From Penium margaritaceum (Eukaryota; Streptophyta; Zygnematophyceae; Desmidiales; Peniaceae): DNA of 64,000 bases. The position numbers and the translations under genes were made by a program. The DNA lies in contig SZWC01006836.1 of the NCBI GenBank assembly GCA_023375785.1, positions 5,230 to 69,229 on the forward strand. The letters are read 5' to 3'. Below the pieces are notes generated by a model. It was not told where the DNA came from, did no database searches, and worked only from the letters and a program-made list of their open reading frames with translations. Positions 1 to 12,107 of this stretch are shown here, piece by piece (position 1 is the stretch's first letter; each line of letters opens with the position of its first letter).

Positions 1-2409
1 CCCCCCCCCCCTCTGACAATTTGAAATTTAAAACTAGACTTCCCACTGGCTTCACGATGCTCAGTCACTGGTATGCACCGCAGATCGAGCGAAGCGAGTC
101 AGGGCATGTCAACCATCCTCGCGATTCTCGCTCCCATGGAGGAATTGCGATCGAGCGAAAACACCCATTTTCAAGATCGAGTGAACATGCTCTTTCATCC
201 TTATCCTCGCAATACAGAAAGCCCACTCTTTTTGCACGCAAACCTAAGTCAAACCACACCCCGAAATACACTCGGGGTTTTAGGGATTTTGTTTGGCATG
301 GGCTCTTGCCTGGCCCTACTGTAGCAGGGCCTAGTAGGTTCCCTTTGGCGCACCGGGAATCTCATACCCTCCGTGCAAACCACACGCACCCCTCCCCCTC
401 TTGAACATTCAAATCCACCTGGAATGAGGGATATGTGAATGTTTAAAAAGATGACGATGTTATCATGTCGAAACTGCATTGTATGAAACATCGACATGCT
501 GCTCTTACTCCATGTTCGTAGGCAGGGAAACCTAGTCTTCTAAACACCGGGCAATGGAGTCTTGTCCCTCCAAGCATCGGATAAGGTAGTCGTATTCTTC
601 CAAACATCGGTAGGGCATATACATGTTTGAGTATCGTGGGTAATCCCCGCACGTACTCCATATCAATTCATACCTCAATAACATCGTCTACTTCATGGAT
701 TTTATAATTCACAGATCTCCACTGGATGCAATCCAAAGAGTGGTTTATCTAACGCTGCTTTGACCCAAGGGTGAATGCACACAGTAAAAGAGAATAAGAA
801 CAAGAATTATCAAGAACAATCTATAAGGGCTGAAATATTGAAGGGGTCTTGCTTGAATGTTTGGCTCTGAGTCTTCTTGTTTGTGATTCCCATGTTGGAG
901 GCAATGTTACGATACATGTTTGAACAAAACAAGTGCTTAAACATGCTACACTACCAACATACACGAGTCCATACAACTCGCGACTTTGGGATTTTAGTCC
1001 TGAATCCATGGCCCACCATACAATGACATTTTATTTCTGTACTCAATTTGACTAACAGAATTTTGGCCAAATGCAACAACTCGCGGCGCTCCCTTACACC
1101 AATATTGAATGGATTTGAACTCAACCCAAAATGGCTGAGAGATGTATTATAAGCCTCAACGATGCTGTGACATTCTTTCATCAAGCCCAGAATAATGTTT
1201 TACTCTCTTAATGAAGTGCCTCAGCAATTTCAAAGCCCCCCCATTACTCGGTATAGGTTCCACACGTAACACAAGCGCGTGTACAAAATGTAGTTTATTG
1301 TATCCTCAAGATGTAACAACTCGTGTTCAAACTTCCCAAGTACAAACTCTCCATGTACAAACTTACCTTGTGTAAACTCCCCATGCACAAAGTGAGAACA
1401 GAGTGGAAGCTCCCTGGCACTGTTTTCGCTCATGTGGCAATGCTCTCTTGTCAACAAAGGTACCACCACGCAATGTAGGTGTAAGCGCACCGAATGTCTG
1501 GTCAAGAGAGAAGCGTAATCTCACGAGCATCATAAGCTTTAATGCAAAGAGAGAAACAAAAGCTAAATTCAATCATACATAGAATTACACAACCTCGTAT
1601 GATCCGGGACAACTGCATTAAAAAGTTTATAGCTCTGGATGATTGTGTACAACTCAGTTCAACTACCAGATCCAGGAAACTTTGCATACCTCTGTAAAAC
1701 ACCTTACAATGTTGTAGCTCTTTGTACTCTTCCGTAAAAGTCCACGGAACTCCAGAATACTGTAGTGCACTCACAATCAAATCCATGCAACCCCGTATGA
1801 GTGCATAAAACTATGTTCAACCCTGTCTAAATATGGAATACACTGTACGTACATAAAGAACATCTTACTACACGGTAAAGCTCTGTACAACTCCATGCAA
1901 CTTTGTACGACATCATGTTGGTCTACAAACCCCTAGAAGACTCTGGACAAACCTGAAAAACTTTGTCCAGACCCACATAAGGGCATAAACAACCGTATGA
2001 TTCCACACATCCCCAAACAAAAGCTGAAGGTATTGTAGGACTTGAATGCATTCCAAACAGGTCAAAGTGGTCATAAAGAACTCTATTCGACTTCCTACAA
2101 CCTACTACAACCCATAAAATCCTCATGCAACTTTGTGCACCTACGTACAAGTTTGCACAGGTCCAAACACTAATTATCAACAGCGCACAACTCTACACAA
2201 CCCTATACGGCCATATTTTGCTCCACAAAACTATGTAAAAACCCCGTTATCTGATTCCCCATATGAGATTCTGGCTGAAGCACCATCCTCGCTGCGAACA
2301 ACTTCATGTGACTCTCCTCCCAGTTCGCTTCCTACTACCACTATATCCGAGCCATCATCATCCACGTACTGCAACTCTTAGGAGTTAGGTGGTCACCTTA
2401 CTATGTGAC
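1..2409. other. Gene-free stretch at left edge
   Basis: I see no coding frame with family features here; the open frames are short and overlap on both strands. The first 12 bases are a C run. The middle and right part, from about 1300, holds a degenerate short repeat listed separately. Nothing else is recognisable. Confidence 0.6.
1300..2240. repeat. Degenerate short-period repeat (caactc/gtacaa motif)
   Basis: Variants of 'gtacaactccatgcaact' recur many times, for example near 1316-1390, 1640-1660, 1700-1745, 1785-1815, 1875-1910 and 2125-2210. Spacing is irregular and copies differ at several bases. It looks like an old expanded simple sequence or decayed satellite. No coding function is apparent. 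Confidence 0.5.
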
Positions 2410-3290
2410 CACCCACTATCTAACGTACAAGATGAAAGATACTGGTGATGTTGAAGTTTTATTAGGAGTGGAGATCAGTTGAGATCACAAACGTGGGAAA
2501 GTTCACATCCACCAGGATAGGTATAATGAGACCTCAGGGGAGTAGCTTTCTGAACTCTTGATTGGTGTCCCTTCGGCATCTACGCCCATGATCACCAAGG
2601 GGCAGAAGATTAAAAGCACGTGGACCTTCTTGATCCAAACAAGACTACGGATGTGACATTGTACTTGTGGCTCCTTAGCTTCTTTGTGTACTTGGCCACA
2701 ATAACACGGCACGACATCACCTTTGAGTAATATTGCTAGCATAATTCTCTTAGAGTCCACACACCCGTCAATTGTGGGTGTTTATACACGTCTTGCGGCA
2801 CGTTTTGCAGATTTCATGGGCTCTTGTTTTGGGCCCATCCATCATTTGGTGTGATTGTATCCACAGATTGCGAGTAAGCATGGAGTGTTGATGGGAGAGC
2901 CCCATGGGATAGGTGTTCCTGCTTGCTAACACGGTGCTGCCCTGACAGAGTGGAAAGTATGGTCGCGTCCTTGCAGCACAGCAGAGGCTGATTTTATTGC
3001 CGTTGGAGTATGAGCTTACAACATTGTTTGATTCCAGGGCTTGTTGTGTAAACTATGTCAACAAGAAGAAGGCATCATTTTGCATCGTGACACCCGCAAT
3101 GCATCTGATCATTATGCTCATGATGGTGTTTCCCATGCTCGCATGAACCACGTTGCTGTAGAGAATCACTTTGTACGTTGTTTGTGGGAGCACCGACATG
3201 TGGACATGGATCATGACGAAGTGCCAAGTTGCCAACTTCTTGATGAATGCACTTGGTCGTGATTAATTTGAATGTGCACTGTTGGCCGTA
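2410..3290 (+). mobile_element. Ty1/copia fossil, 3' part of pol (copia-1)
   Basis: Translations of this stretch resemble the end of copia reverse transcriptase (a leucine/glycine-valine-glutamate segment followed by 'HIHQDRYNE', then 'STPMITKGQKI') and then copia RNase H ('STAEADFIAVG' and 'HARMNHVAVENHFVR'). In intact elements these parts copy the RNA into DNA and remove the RNA strand. Only the 3' pol part is recognisable and I could not place LTRs. It is old and broken many times. The family call rests on motif order; the edges are approximate. Confidence 0.7.
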
Positions 3291-5109
3291 AGACTCGCCT
3301 CCATGTTGCATTTGTTCTTGCCATGGAATGCCGGGATTTGGTACGAGCATGTATCCCATCTCTATGTTGAAAATCCAATTTCCCCTTGCATCGTAATATT
3401 GCACTCACTTTACCTCACAGTTGCTTGTTCATAAACATGTTGCTTGTCCATGGGCTGCCATGGTTACCAGGAGAGGGATGTTGTGAGGGGATGTGCAGAC
3501 AATATTGGTGACCCGGGCACTTGGTCATGCACGCACATGCCCGTGAGTGATCCAAGGACGTACTGAGCCGACGAAGACGGTGTTGGAGAGGCCAGTCCAA
3601 AGGCTACGGTTGTCAAATGGAGTGGAATGATGAATGTTAAAAACTTCAGATATAAGTAGTTTCCCACGACAGTGTGCTTTGTGGCTTTGGGTGTGAGACC
3701 TCAACAATGTTGTGCCACATTTTTGTTGGTAGGAAGTAGGTTGGCTTCAGCATCCATGTTCGACCAGGTACCATTGCATTACTCCCACTGAAAACAAGGG
3801 CATAGATTTTTTTTGTAGGCTAGTGGTAGAGTCTTCCACAACGAGCGATAAAAAAGCTTGTTGCAAGAATTTCCATCGCTCGCTTGTTGCTCGTGTGTGT
3901 GCCGTTAAATCCTGATACATCTCATACTCACATCCTAAGATGTTTCCTTCTAAGGACTATGAACTATGCTTGTCCCTCCCTTCTTCTGTTATCTGTAGTG
4001 GGAAAGACTATATGTGCACGATAACTTCAAACTTCTAAAGATCATCTCATGGATAGCTACTACCGATGTCAATAGACCATGGTTGCTAACACGCCAAGAT
4101 GTCGCGACTAATAGGGGAGAAGTGTCATGTCCTTGACATACACAAGTCCCTAGACTCCATGTGTGGGTATCTCAGTCCTTACATTTACCATACTAGCATC
4201 TTGAAGGCTTTCAAGTTGATTATTACAAATAGTGTGTCACTTGCCCTATGTTTTTAAACTTTATCCGCGTTTGACAAGTTGTGTATGCTCGTATGTGTTC
4301 TCATGGGGAAAACAAACGAAAGAATCCTATCGACCGGCTCCCCAATGGCCACACAAGTCGCCAATGACATGCTCAGCCGTCCTCGCAAGGGGGAGAGGCC
4401 ATATGCCTTTGGGGCCATGGTTTGCAGTGCAACAATGACCTGCCACGTTTGAAGTCTCCAATACAATTCTTTCAAACTTCAGGACTAAACGTGGGACCAT
4501 CTTTAGGACCAAAATATCATCCAAAAAACATACATGTCTTTTTTTTTGTTTTTTTATACAGTACTGTCCATAGTAGAATTTGTGGAATATTCAAGGCCAA
4601 AACAGATTTCATATTCAAACTCAAACTATTTCAACATAATTGTGCATCAACATTTGTTTGTCTCCATTTTCCAGTACGTAGTGGTCCACCGCTCGTTGAC
4701 CTTGGGATCCCCATGCGGTTTTGCCAAGGGGATTGTGGCCACCTATCCCGACCTTTGGTATTCCACTTCCAGATGTTCTAACACATTCAACCGCTTTCTT
4801 GAAGGGTCCATAGTTTTACCGCAAATGGTATTGATATTTTGAATTTATTGAATGAGCTTCTTGATGGCGCTAGACTTCTATAGAACCGTGCCTTGATATT
4901 GTCAAAGTCTCCCAACTTTGCAGCAAAAACTTATTGAAAAGAGTGCTCATAAAACAACATCACATACGTCACATGGTTGAGTGTCAAAGACCCTTTAGAT
5001 GCCTCCTTGTGATTTTTGTCACCGCATATATGTGCTTGACTTGTTTGGCATGCATTATCAAAGACTACTTACTACTTGATACAAATTTTACCGTTGTTCC
5101 ATTTCCTCG
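3291..5109. other. Gene-free stretch between copia-1 and the split gypsy LTR
   Basis: No convincing coding region, RNA gene or repeat boundary was found. The first few hundred bases may be the decayed 3' LTR of copia-1, but no second copy was found to prove it. There are T-rich patches near 3809 and 4537-4556. The longest open frames (about 119 and 102 codons near 4422-4842) overlap in different frames and show no family motif. Confidence 0.5.
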
Positions 5110-5345
5110 AATCATCTTACGCCCTACACCCCATCCTTGTGAACAACCCACGTTTTGGTGGGCGTAACAATGAAAGTTTTGATTGGTCCAATGAGCAAAA
5201 CATAGGTGGTTCATGAGGATGAGGTGTGGGAAAAATGACAATCTGAGGACTTGGGATAAGTGGGTAGTATATATGATGCAGTGAGTTGACTTCCATGACA
5301 ATTGTCCAATGAATCAAGTAAATGCATACAATGTTACAAATGAAA
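5110..5345 (-). repeat. gypsy-1 3' LTR, left portion
   Basis: This stretch aligns by eye with the LTR of gypsy-3 at 20585-20910. Both share a 'taggtggttcatgaggatga'-type segment, then a run about a dense 'gaggacttggga' and 'gatgaca' block. The alignment stops where copia-2 begins and resumes after copia-2 ends, so this is the left half of a minus-strand gypsy LTR split by the copia insertion. Left edge is approximate. Confidence 0.6.
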
Positions 5346-5893
5346 TGTTCATTCTTTCCTGCATACATTTTCTCTCTGGTTTGTCCATGAGTGTGCAGGG
5401 CCTGCTGATGCAGAGTGTGGAGGAGACGTGGAGCGAGCACATGCACAATGAGTGGACTGGCGACTCCTCTGCCTGCTCCACCCGTGCTCGCTTCCCTCTT
5501 GAAAGCAGTGCCCCAGTACTAGCCAACTAGATCTTGTCTCCTTGCTGATTTAGTACTGTTAGTGCTGTTGTGTATAGGCCTACGTTGGTCTTACTTAAGA
5601 CTTGATGTTACATCCGTCAGACCTAGACTCATTCCAAGCCCAGAAATTGGCTAGTGTGTGGAGTTGTGTATCGAGTAACATTATTCCCTTGCTCGCTGTT
5701 GGGTGTCGGCGAGCATTGCTTGCCGGCCGCCGGGTGAGCTCAAATAGCGAGCTCACCCCATAGGACCCTTTCTTCCAAATTGCTCGAAGACACGGGGGCC
5801 GTCCATTGCCGACTTCACTGACCCGGGTCCTACGTACTCCCTTGTCTGGCGTTTAACTTGAAAATAATCACATTGGATTTGTCTCTCTTCCCT
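5346..5893 (+). repeat. copia-2 5' LTR
   Basis: Pairs with 9375-9923. Shared landmarks include 'ccatgagtgtgcag', 'ctccacccgtgctcgc', 'ccaactagatcttgtctcc' and 'gcgtttaacttga'. It begins TGTT. In such elements the LTR carries the promoter and polyadenylation signals. Confidence 0.8.
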
Positions 5894-5895
5894 CG

Positions 5896-5908
5896 TGGTT
5901 CCAAAGCC
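5896..5908 (+). other. copia-2 primer-binding site
   Basis: 'tggttccaaagcc' directly after the LTR resembles the TGGTATCAGAGCC initiator-tRNA primer site seen intact in copia-3 and copia-4. Confidence 0.55.
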
Positions 5909-5939
5909 CTAATCACAGGGCGTGGAAGAAGCTGAAGAG

Positions 5940-6400
5940 CAAGAAGAGCAGAATTGAGCTTCAGCACACAAAACGAAAAATGTCCAGGGCGGCTTTAATC
6001 GCTGCAAAAGTAGGCCAGTGCAGCCAAACCAGCGTGTGAAGAGCTACGATTCCTCTTGAGAAGCTATGCGTAGCAAGAGAATCATGCAAACAGGGTGGGT
6101 TAGATCACCACCACGAGTCTAGGCCATGAACAAAGGGGTCATGCAAGCGGCAAGAGATGGAGAAAGGGAGGGGAGGGTAGCAGCAGAACCTCCTCCCAAG
6201 GGCGCACGTTTTCCGGGTTGTCCTTCCTAGCATTGTCGTTGCCATAGGTTAAAGGAACGGTGCTCAACATGAGCACCGCCGGATCGATGTTGGACGGAAA
6301 TGTCGCTCCCGGCACAAACCAACCAAGCGGCGAAACAAATCGCGCTAACCCCCATCACAACCAAGCCAGTGTGTCCTTCGTCATGTAACGGCAATGATGC
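5940..6400. other. copia-2 leader, no clear coding content
   Basis: Purine-rich leader after the primer site. No gag or zinc-knuckle signature was recognised here. Confidence 0.4.
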
Positions 6401-6403
6401 ACA

Positions 6404-7250
6404 TTGTTTAAAGCGTCTGGCGCTATGCTTGTTGATGGGCCTCTACATGGAGACATGCTTTATTATCTGACACTCTTCCCACTTTCCACTACACACTCAC
6501 ACCCACCACATGCACACGTCATTACGGTCACTAATCCAAAGCACATTGAACTACTGCACCATTGTCTAACGCACTCCCACATAGACCTCATTGAATACAT
6601 GCTCAAGCACATAGCTGCACGAGGTCTGCATCCAGTGGACTGTCCCCACATACTAAAATTGGACACTTGCCTTGGGTGTCATGAGGGAAAGACTCATGGG
6701 CAAGTCTCCCCTAAACCAATAACTCAAAGCAAGCCCCCCTTGAATCTGGTCCACGTTGACATGACAAGACACATGCCCACTCCATCTGCCCAATATGGAT
6801 CGCAGTATATGCTGACATTAAGTGATGACTACAGTTAGTTGTGTTGGAAATTTGTGATAAAGAACAAAGCAGATGCACAGCATGTGATCATTGAGTGGAT
6901 CGCACTGGTCGAACGGCTGACCAAATGCATGCTGCTGAAATTGCAAATAGACTGTGGTGGTGAGTTCATTGGTGCATTGACTACTGGATCAAAGCAAATG
7001 GCATAGAACACCAGACCACTGCACCGTATACTCCTCAAGAGAGCGGAGTGGCAGAGCTCTGGGACCGTACCCTAGGTGACGCTCTGCGCACATTCTTAAC
7101 AAGATTAGGCCTGTCCATTGGTTTTTGGGAGGAAGCAGTGAAAAACGTCACTTGGGTGTGGAACCGTGTCCCACAAGGCCCACTTCCTAAGGCCGTCACA
7201 CCCTGGGAATGATGAATTGAGGAGAAGGCTGGCCTCCAAACTGTAGGGGT
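6404..7250 (+). pseudogene. copia-2 gag-pre-integrase and integrase remnant
   Basis: The first part has the gag-pre-integrase pattern of a paired His/Cys zinc region (leucine-histidine-histidine, then 'LDTCLGCHEGK'), followed by the start of the integrase core ('NLVHVDMTRHMPT', 'LSDDYS'). Further on, 'CGGEFIG'-like and 'HQTTAPYTPQESGVAEL'-like segments are visible in translation, typical of the copia integrase core that joins cDNA to host DNA. It is fossil and broken. Confidence 0.75.
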
Positions 7251-7425
7251 ATAAGGCACAATGGCATGTGTATGGTTTGCACAGCCACAACGCGTGAACA
7301 AACTCAGTCCACATGGTTGTTGGTGCATTTTTGTGGGAGTCTCGCATGCCTAAGAGGCATGGCGGTTTTGGGACCCTACGAGTCACTCTTTCTTGGAAAG
7401 CCGAGATACGTTCCTCCTATAGCAC

Positions 7426-8710
7426 ATGACCTACAAGGTTTTTTTTAGCGTGAGACAGGCACTGAATGTCAGAGCCCCCAAACGATATCCACACTATGTG
7501 AGTGTACCAGTGTACGTCCCAAGTGAATCCACATTCTCCCCCAAAAATGCAAAGCAAGGGGCAGTACGGAGTGATCCCATTTCGACTGACCTTTTGACTC
7601 CCACTGATCTCACCAGCACTGAGTCAAGCATACCACACTCACCACCGGGATTGTCGCCTCGACGACAATCTAGTGAAACGGATCAGGTCTTAACAGTACC
7701 ACCTAAACCTTTTTGGGGCACACTTCGAGGTATCCAACGAGTGAACTATAGACAGTTTTACCACACTGTAGGTCCTGTTGACATTGACTTCATGCAAGTG
7801 GAGCCACTAACCCTCGCAGAGGTTAGGGGGCACACTGATGCTACAAAATTGGAAAAGGCCATGGCAGCTGAAGTTAATGCCCTGCTCGAACATGAAGTGT
7901 TTGAAATGGTCTTCTACCGCCTGGTCAGAAAGCCATCAACGTGAAGTGGATCTTAAAGTTGAGGCGCAACCTGGCTAGTCTGATCGAAGAACACATTGCA
8001 CGGCTGCAGGCCAAAGGGTTTCACTATGTGCCAGGTCAAGATTTCACTGACACCTATACCCCTGTCGGAAAATATGGGACTAGCCAAGTACTAATTGGAT
8101 TTGCTACTTGCGGAGATGAGGAGATTCATCAAATCGATGTCAAAGATCCGTTCCTCAGTGGACCGCTTGAAGAGGAGTTGTATGTCAAGCAGCCAATAGG
8201 GTTTGACGATGGGACTGATTGTGAGTGGCTATTGTTGAAATCCCTCTATGGACAGAGCCAGGCACCCATGAGATGGAACAAAGAAATTAGTCACACACTC
8301 AAAACAAGAGGGTTCGCCCAAAACATCTGTGACACTTCCCTCTTTCGGCACTAGGAGAACAACGTTCATGTCACACTACTTGTCTATGTAGACGATCTCC
8401 TTATCCTGTCCCCCTCTCTCTCTCTCATCACCCAAACCAAGACTCCCCTCACTCAGCATTACAACATGACACACCTGGGTAAGGCACACATTTTACTGGG
8501 CATGAACTTCACTAGAGACAGAACCACTCGCACACTCACTCTGCATCAAGGACAGTTCATTGCACATCTCACTGCATACTACCAACACCTCGTACATCAG
8601 CTTCCTTACCAACACTCTCCCATGAGTCCCGATGTGTATGCACACCTTCTTGACGCACACACCACATACTACGGACCCGACTGCGATCCCACACTGTACA
8701 GTTAGATCAC
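7426..8710 (+). pseudogene. copia-2 reverse transcriptase remnant
   Basis: After a linker, translation gives the copia RT N-terminal pattern (an alternation near 'EKAMAAEVNALLEHEVFE'), then 'KGFHYVPGQDFTDTYTPVG' and 'HQIDVKDPFLSGPLEEELYV', 'KSLYGQSQAPMRWN' and a 'LLVYVDDLLIL' catalytic segment near 8378-8410. These are the fingers, palm and YVDD motif of Ty1/copia RT. It is an old, broken copy. Confidence 0.8.
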
Positions 8711-8859
8711 CGGCAGCTTGTCATACCTGGCATCTACCGCACGTCTCGACATCTCATGTGTTGTCAATGTGTTGGTCCAGATCAGTCAGTAGCCACGCAG
8801 CACGCACCAAAAAGCCTTGTTCAAATTGCTTCATTGTGTGCTGAAAATTGTTGGCTTTG

Positions 8860-9363
8860 GCCTGGTCTTTGTCCCAACGTAAAATCCCCTGGTAGATGGG
8901 TATTGTGACAGTGACTATGTACCTGACAGAATGGCTTGTAGCAGGTGCGGATATGTCTTTCGACTGCGGGGTACGACTGTGTATTGGTGGAATGCCAAGC
9001 AACCTTACATGGCTCGCAGTGTAGCTGAGGCACAGTACATGGCATTGGGTAGAGCTGCTTGTGAGGGTATCGAGTTGGGGCTGTTTCTTGAGGAACTGGG
9101 CTTGCATGTCTCTATGGTACCGCTATGTTGTGACAACCGAATAGGACACTGCATTGTCGCAAATGATAGTGTGAGGAATTCTTGCACCAAACATGTAAGC
9201 GTCGAGCGTCATTTTTTTTGGGAAGCCATTGATGCTGGGGTTGTGCAAGTCTGTTCCATTCCAAGTGACCAGCAACTTGCTGACTTTCTTACAAAAGCCC
9301 ACCCTCTACCTCTCTTCAACTCAAGCTTTAACAACTTGGCTACAAAACTGCCACACTCCATGT
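8860..9363 (+). pseudogene. copia-2 RNase H remnant
   Basis: 'YWWNAKQPYMARSVAEAQY' followed by 'RHFFWEAIDAGVVQV' and 'SDQQLADFLTKAHPLP' is the copia RNase H C-terminal signature. It ends just before the polypurine tract, as expected. Confidence 0.8.
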
Positions 9364-9364
9364 C

Positions 9365-9374
9365 CAAGGGGACG
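9365..9374 (+). other. copia-2 polypurine tract
   Basis: 'caaggggacg' lies immediately 5' of the TGTTGA start of the 3' LTR. This is the expected position of the plus-strand DNA primer. Confidence 0.6.
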
Positions 9375-9923
9375 TGTTGATACTCTCTTGTATAATTTTT
9401 CCCTTTGGTGTGGCCATGAGTGTGCAAGGAGCGCGGACATAGGGAGTGGAGGCAATGCATAGTGAGCGTACGCACCACCAGAACACTAGCGACTCCTCTA
9501 CCTACTCCACCCGTGCTCGCCTCCCTCATGAAAACAGTGCCCCCATCACTAACCAACTAGATCTTGTCTCCATCCTAATCTAGTACTGCTAGTGCTGTTG
9601 TGCCCTGGCCTACATTGGTCCTACTTGAGACTTAACATTACTTCTATTAGGCCTAGACAGATTCCAAACTCAGAACTAGGCTAGGGTGTGGATTTGTACC
9701 TCGAATGGTATTATACTCCCGCTCGCAATTGTATGCTGGCGAGTTCCGCTCTCCGGCCGCCGGATGAGCTAGAATAGCAAGCTCACCTCGTAGGACTCCT
9801 TCTTCTAACTGGCTCAAAGCCATGGCGGATGCTCGTGGCTGCCTACATTCACATAGACCCTACTTGCCCGTTTCTTTAGCGTTTAACTTGAGAAAAATCA
9901 CATTGGATCCGTCTCTCTTCCCT
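9375..9923 (+). repeat. copia-2 3' LTR
   Basis: Direct repeat of 5346-5893, about 78-80% alike by eye. It begins TGTTGATACT. The gypsy-1 LTR resumes right after it. Confidence 0.8.
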
Positions 9924-9924
9924 T

Positions 9925-10265
9925 ACAAGAAGGAGGCATGTGTCTAGTCCTTGGGGTTCAAGGTGAGCGAAACATGTGTTGGTGCAGCGTGAGTGGCTGA
10001 TCTGAGAAGCTTGGTCAAGAATATAGGGACTTCAAGATACCGCAGTGGGTATTTGCAATAATCTAGCAGTACCAAGAAGTCAACCGGACAATATCGAGAC
10101 ATTAATATGATTGGAAGGTGGTCAAAGTTGTGAAAAGCATCTAGTGTGAAACACAGTGTTTGAGGCAGCTTGCTAAATTGCCCTTGGCCAAACAACACAA
10201 AATCCCAGAGGTCAACGCGTGATGGGCCATGAATGCAATGATGAAAAATGGCCAGTTGGGTGGTT
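9925..10265 (-). repeat. gypsy-1 3' LTR, right portion
   Basis: Aligns with the gypsy-3 LTR at about 20950-21260: 'ttcaaggtgagcgaaacatg' matches 'ttcaagctgagcgacatg', and 'gatgggccatgaatgcaatga' matches 'gatgggccacaaatgtaatga'. With 5110-5345 it makes an LTR of about 575 bp, close to the gypsy-3 LTR without its gap duplication (about 563 bp). Confidence 0.65.
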
Positions 10266-10289
10266 TAGGGAATCACGTACATCAGGGAC

Positions 10290-11540
10290 TTAACTCTTCC
10301 CTTCCCTTTTAGCCGCAACCTCTCGGAATGTTAGTAAGCATAATCCGGTGGCAATAGAAGTGGCTGTCGACCAGACGATGGATGTCTTGAAGGTTGTCGT
10401 AGGGCCCTCAGCCCTTGTGCGTGGTGTCATAGCCGTGCCACTTGACCAGGTACTTGATATCTTTTTCACCGCACCAATGTCAAGGGATGTCTTCAATCAC
10501 TTTCTCCGTATCCCCATTCACTTGCATAGGATGTGGAAGCATGACGTATCTACCATGGACTTTTGTACTAGAGTCTCGGTAGTGCTCGAGATTGCTAATA
10601 CAGAAGACATGATGAATTGCCATGCTAATGGGCAAGGGATGGAACGCTATACATAGCTAGATCCAACTTCCATATAGCGTCATGAGTTTATTTCCAGGAA
10701 TTGCTCGTCAAGCAGCCATCACATTCATTGGTAATGACATATGGCACATCGTGTAGCCATAAGGTCTTGATTATTAACAGTCGTGTTGTTCCTTAAGCGG
10801 TGTTGGTGGTTGTGGTTAGGATGAAATGTGATCTTTGTGAAAACTTCTCCACTGCAGTCAGGATGGCATCGATTCCCTTGAGAGTGGTGGGATATCCCAT
10901 TGCATGCTTGTGTCAACCCACAGTCCTGTCGTAACAAGCAGGGGTTGGAGTATACTGGGTGGCCCCGTGTGACGACATTCTAGTCCCAGACAAGTGTCAC
11001 ACAGGTGCGGCACGATTTGCAAAATTGGGTCTCGTCTTGCTTTCCAAGCTCTTCGTCACCCTTTGCAAACAGCCTTATAAGGTACATTTGTCGTTTGACT
11101 TGCAAGATGTTGATCTCAACCATCAAATCCAAATATGTCTTCAAGCAATAACTCCGTATCCTCATCCGCTTGTATATGAGGTGGATGTCTTTGCCAAGGA
11201 AGTCTTTTAGAGTCATAGCCGTGCTTAAGCTTGATGACGTGGAAGACAAGATGAATTTCCATGCTTTCAAGTAGGTAAAGTCAGGCTATGACAGGGATTT
11301 TCATTAGCTCGACTTCAAACCGTCCCAACCATCAAGGGTTTTTGTGTGCAATGTATTGTCCTCAGATTTTGATTTTTGAGGAGTTGAGGAGGAGGCAATT
11401 GTTAGCGCTGAACATATCATTGCTAAGATGTTTCATAGCGGCTCGAGTCTTCACGAGTAACTGCCATGTTCCCTCCCAAATGGCCACAAATACCTCATGG
11501 TGGGTGTCGACTGCGGGGATGTTGGCCTAGCTATGTGATC
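10290..11540 (-). mobile_element. Ty3/gypsy chromovirus fragments (gypsy-1 internal)
   Basis: On the minus strand, translation shows two overlapping sets of gypsy 3' pol parts. Set one, at 11540-11150, has the integrase C-terminal region and a 'HLVFHVIKLKHGYD' linker. Set two, at about 11010-10370, has an integrase zinc-finger end ('CDTCLGLECRHTGPPSILQP'), a catalytic-core segment ('KGIDAILTAVEKFSQRSHFI'), a second linker ('IHHVFCISNLEHYRDS') and a chromodomain ('IKYLVKWHGYDTTHKG', near 10410-10460). The part order does not fit one element, so at least two related fragments lie end to end. Heavily broken and old. The chromodomain puts it in the chromovirus lineage. Confidence 0.7.
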
Positions 11541-11879
11541 TAGCCTGTGGGATGTATAGTTAATCATGGGCTTTTTATACACTTGATCACCCGTGTATTA
11601 GGTAAGTTCCTTTTACAACCTTTGGCATGTTCTCTTTCTTTTTAGTCATTGCTTTTCCACTTCCATGTCAATGTACATACTAAGCTTTTATTTAACTTTT
11701 TGTAAAAACCTGTGTTGCTGAAAAGGTGTCTAATACACCGGTAGCAACTTGCTATCACTGACATCATTTTGTCCCACTATTAGTATTGCATTGTTTTAGT
11801 ATGTGTTGTTCTTTATGTCTTGTAGGTCTTCATATAAATTTAGTATCTGAGCTAGTTTTCTATTTGCGTGTGTCAGCCA
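11541..11879. other. Gene-free stretch
   Basis: AT-rich sequence with no coding signature; nothing recognised. Confidence 0.5.
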
Positions 11880-12073
11880 GTAGGCTGCCCTCGCACCCCC
11901 TTCTCCCCAAAGTGTAGAACGTGTATCGTGCGAGTGTAGTGGGGATTGTATTGCGTATATAATGATTTTTTTACACTACTGTGTGTTGGCGTTTGAGATA
12001 TATTTGTGTATTTTCTATGTATCCTTTCACCTACATACCCAAAAATACACTCGTCCAATGCTTTGAAAGACGG

Positions 12074-12107
<34 letters not shown>

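Larger units (their letters stand above)
5346..9923 (+). mobile_element. Ty1/copia LTR retrotransposon fossil (copia-2)
   Basis: Two direct repeats of about 548 bp bound this element. Between them, in copia order, lie a primer site, a gag-pre-integrase/integrase region, reverse transcriptase and RNase H, followed by a polypurine tract. The internal region is only about 3.5 kb and a recognisable gag and protease are not seen. The two LTRs agree at roughly four bases in five, so it is old. It is broken in many places (ten or more). It sits inside a minus-strand gypsy LTR. I could not identify a clear target duplication. Confidence 0.85.

Noticed and set aside
21-404. 127-codon frame at the left edge
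   Set aside because: No motif, competing frames on both strands, and surrounding sequence looks non-coding.
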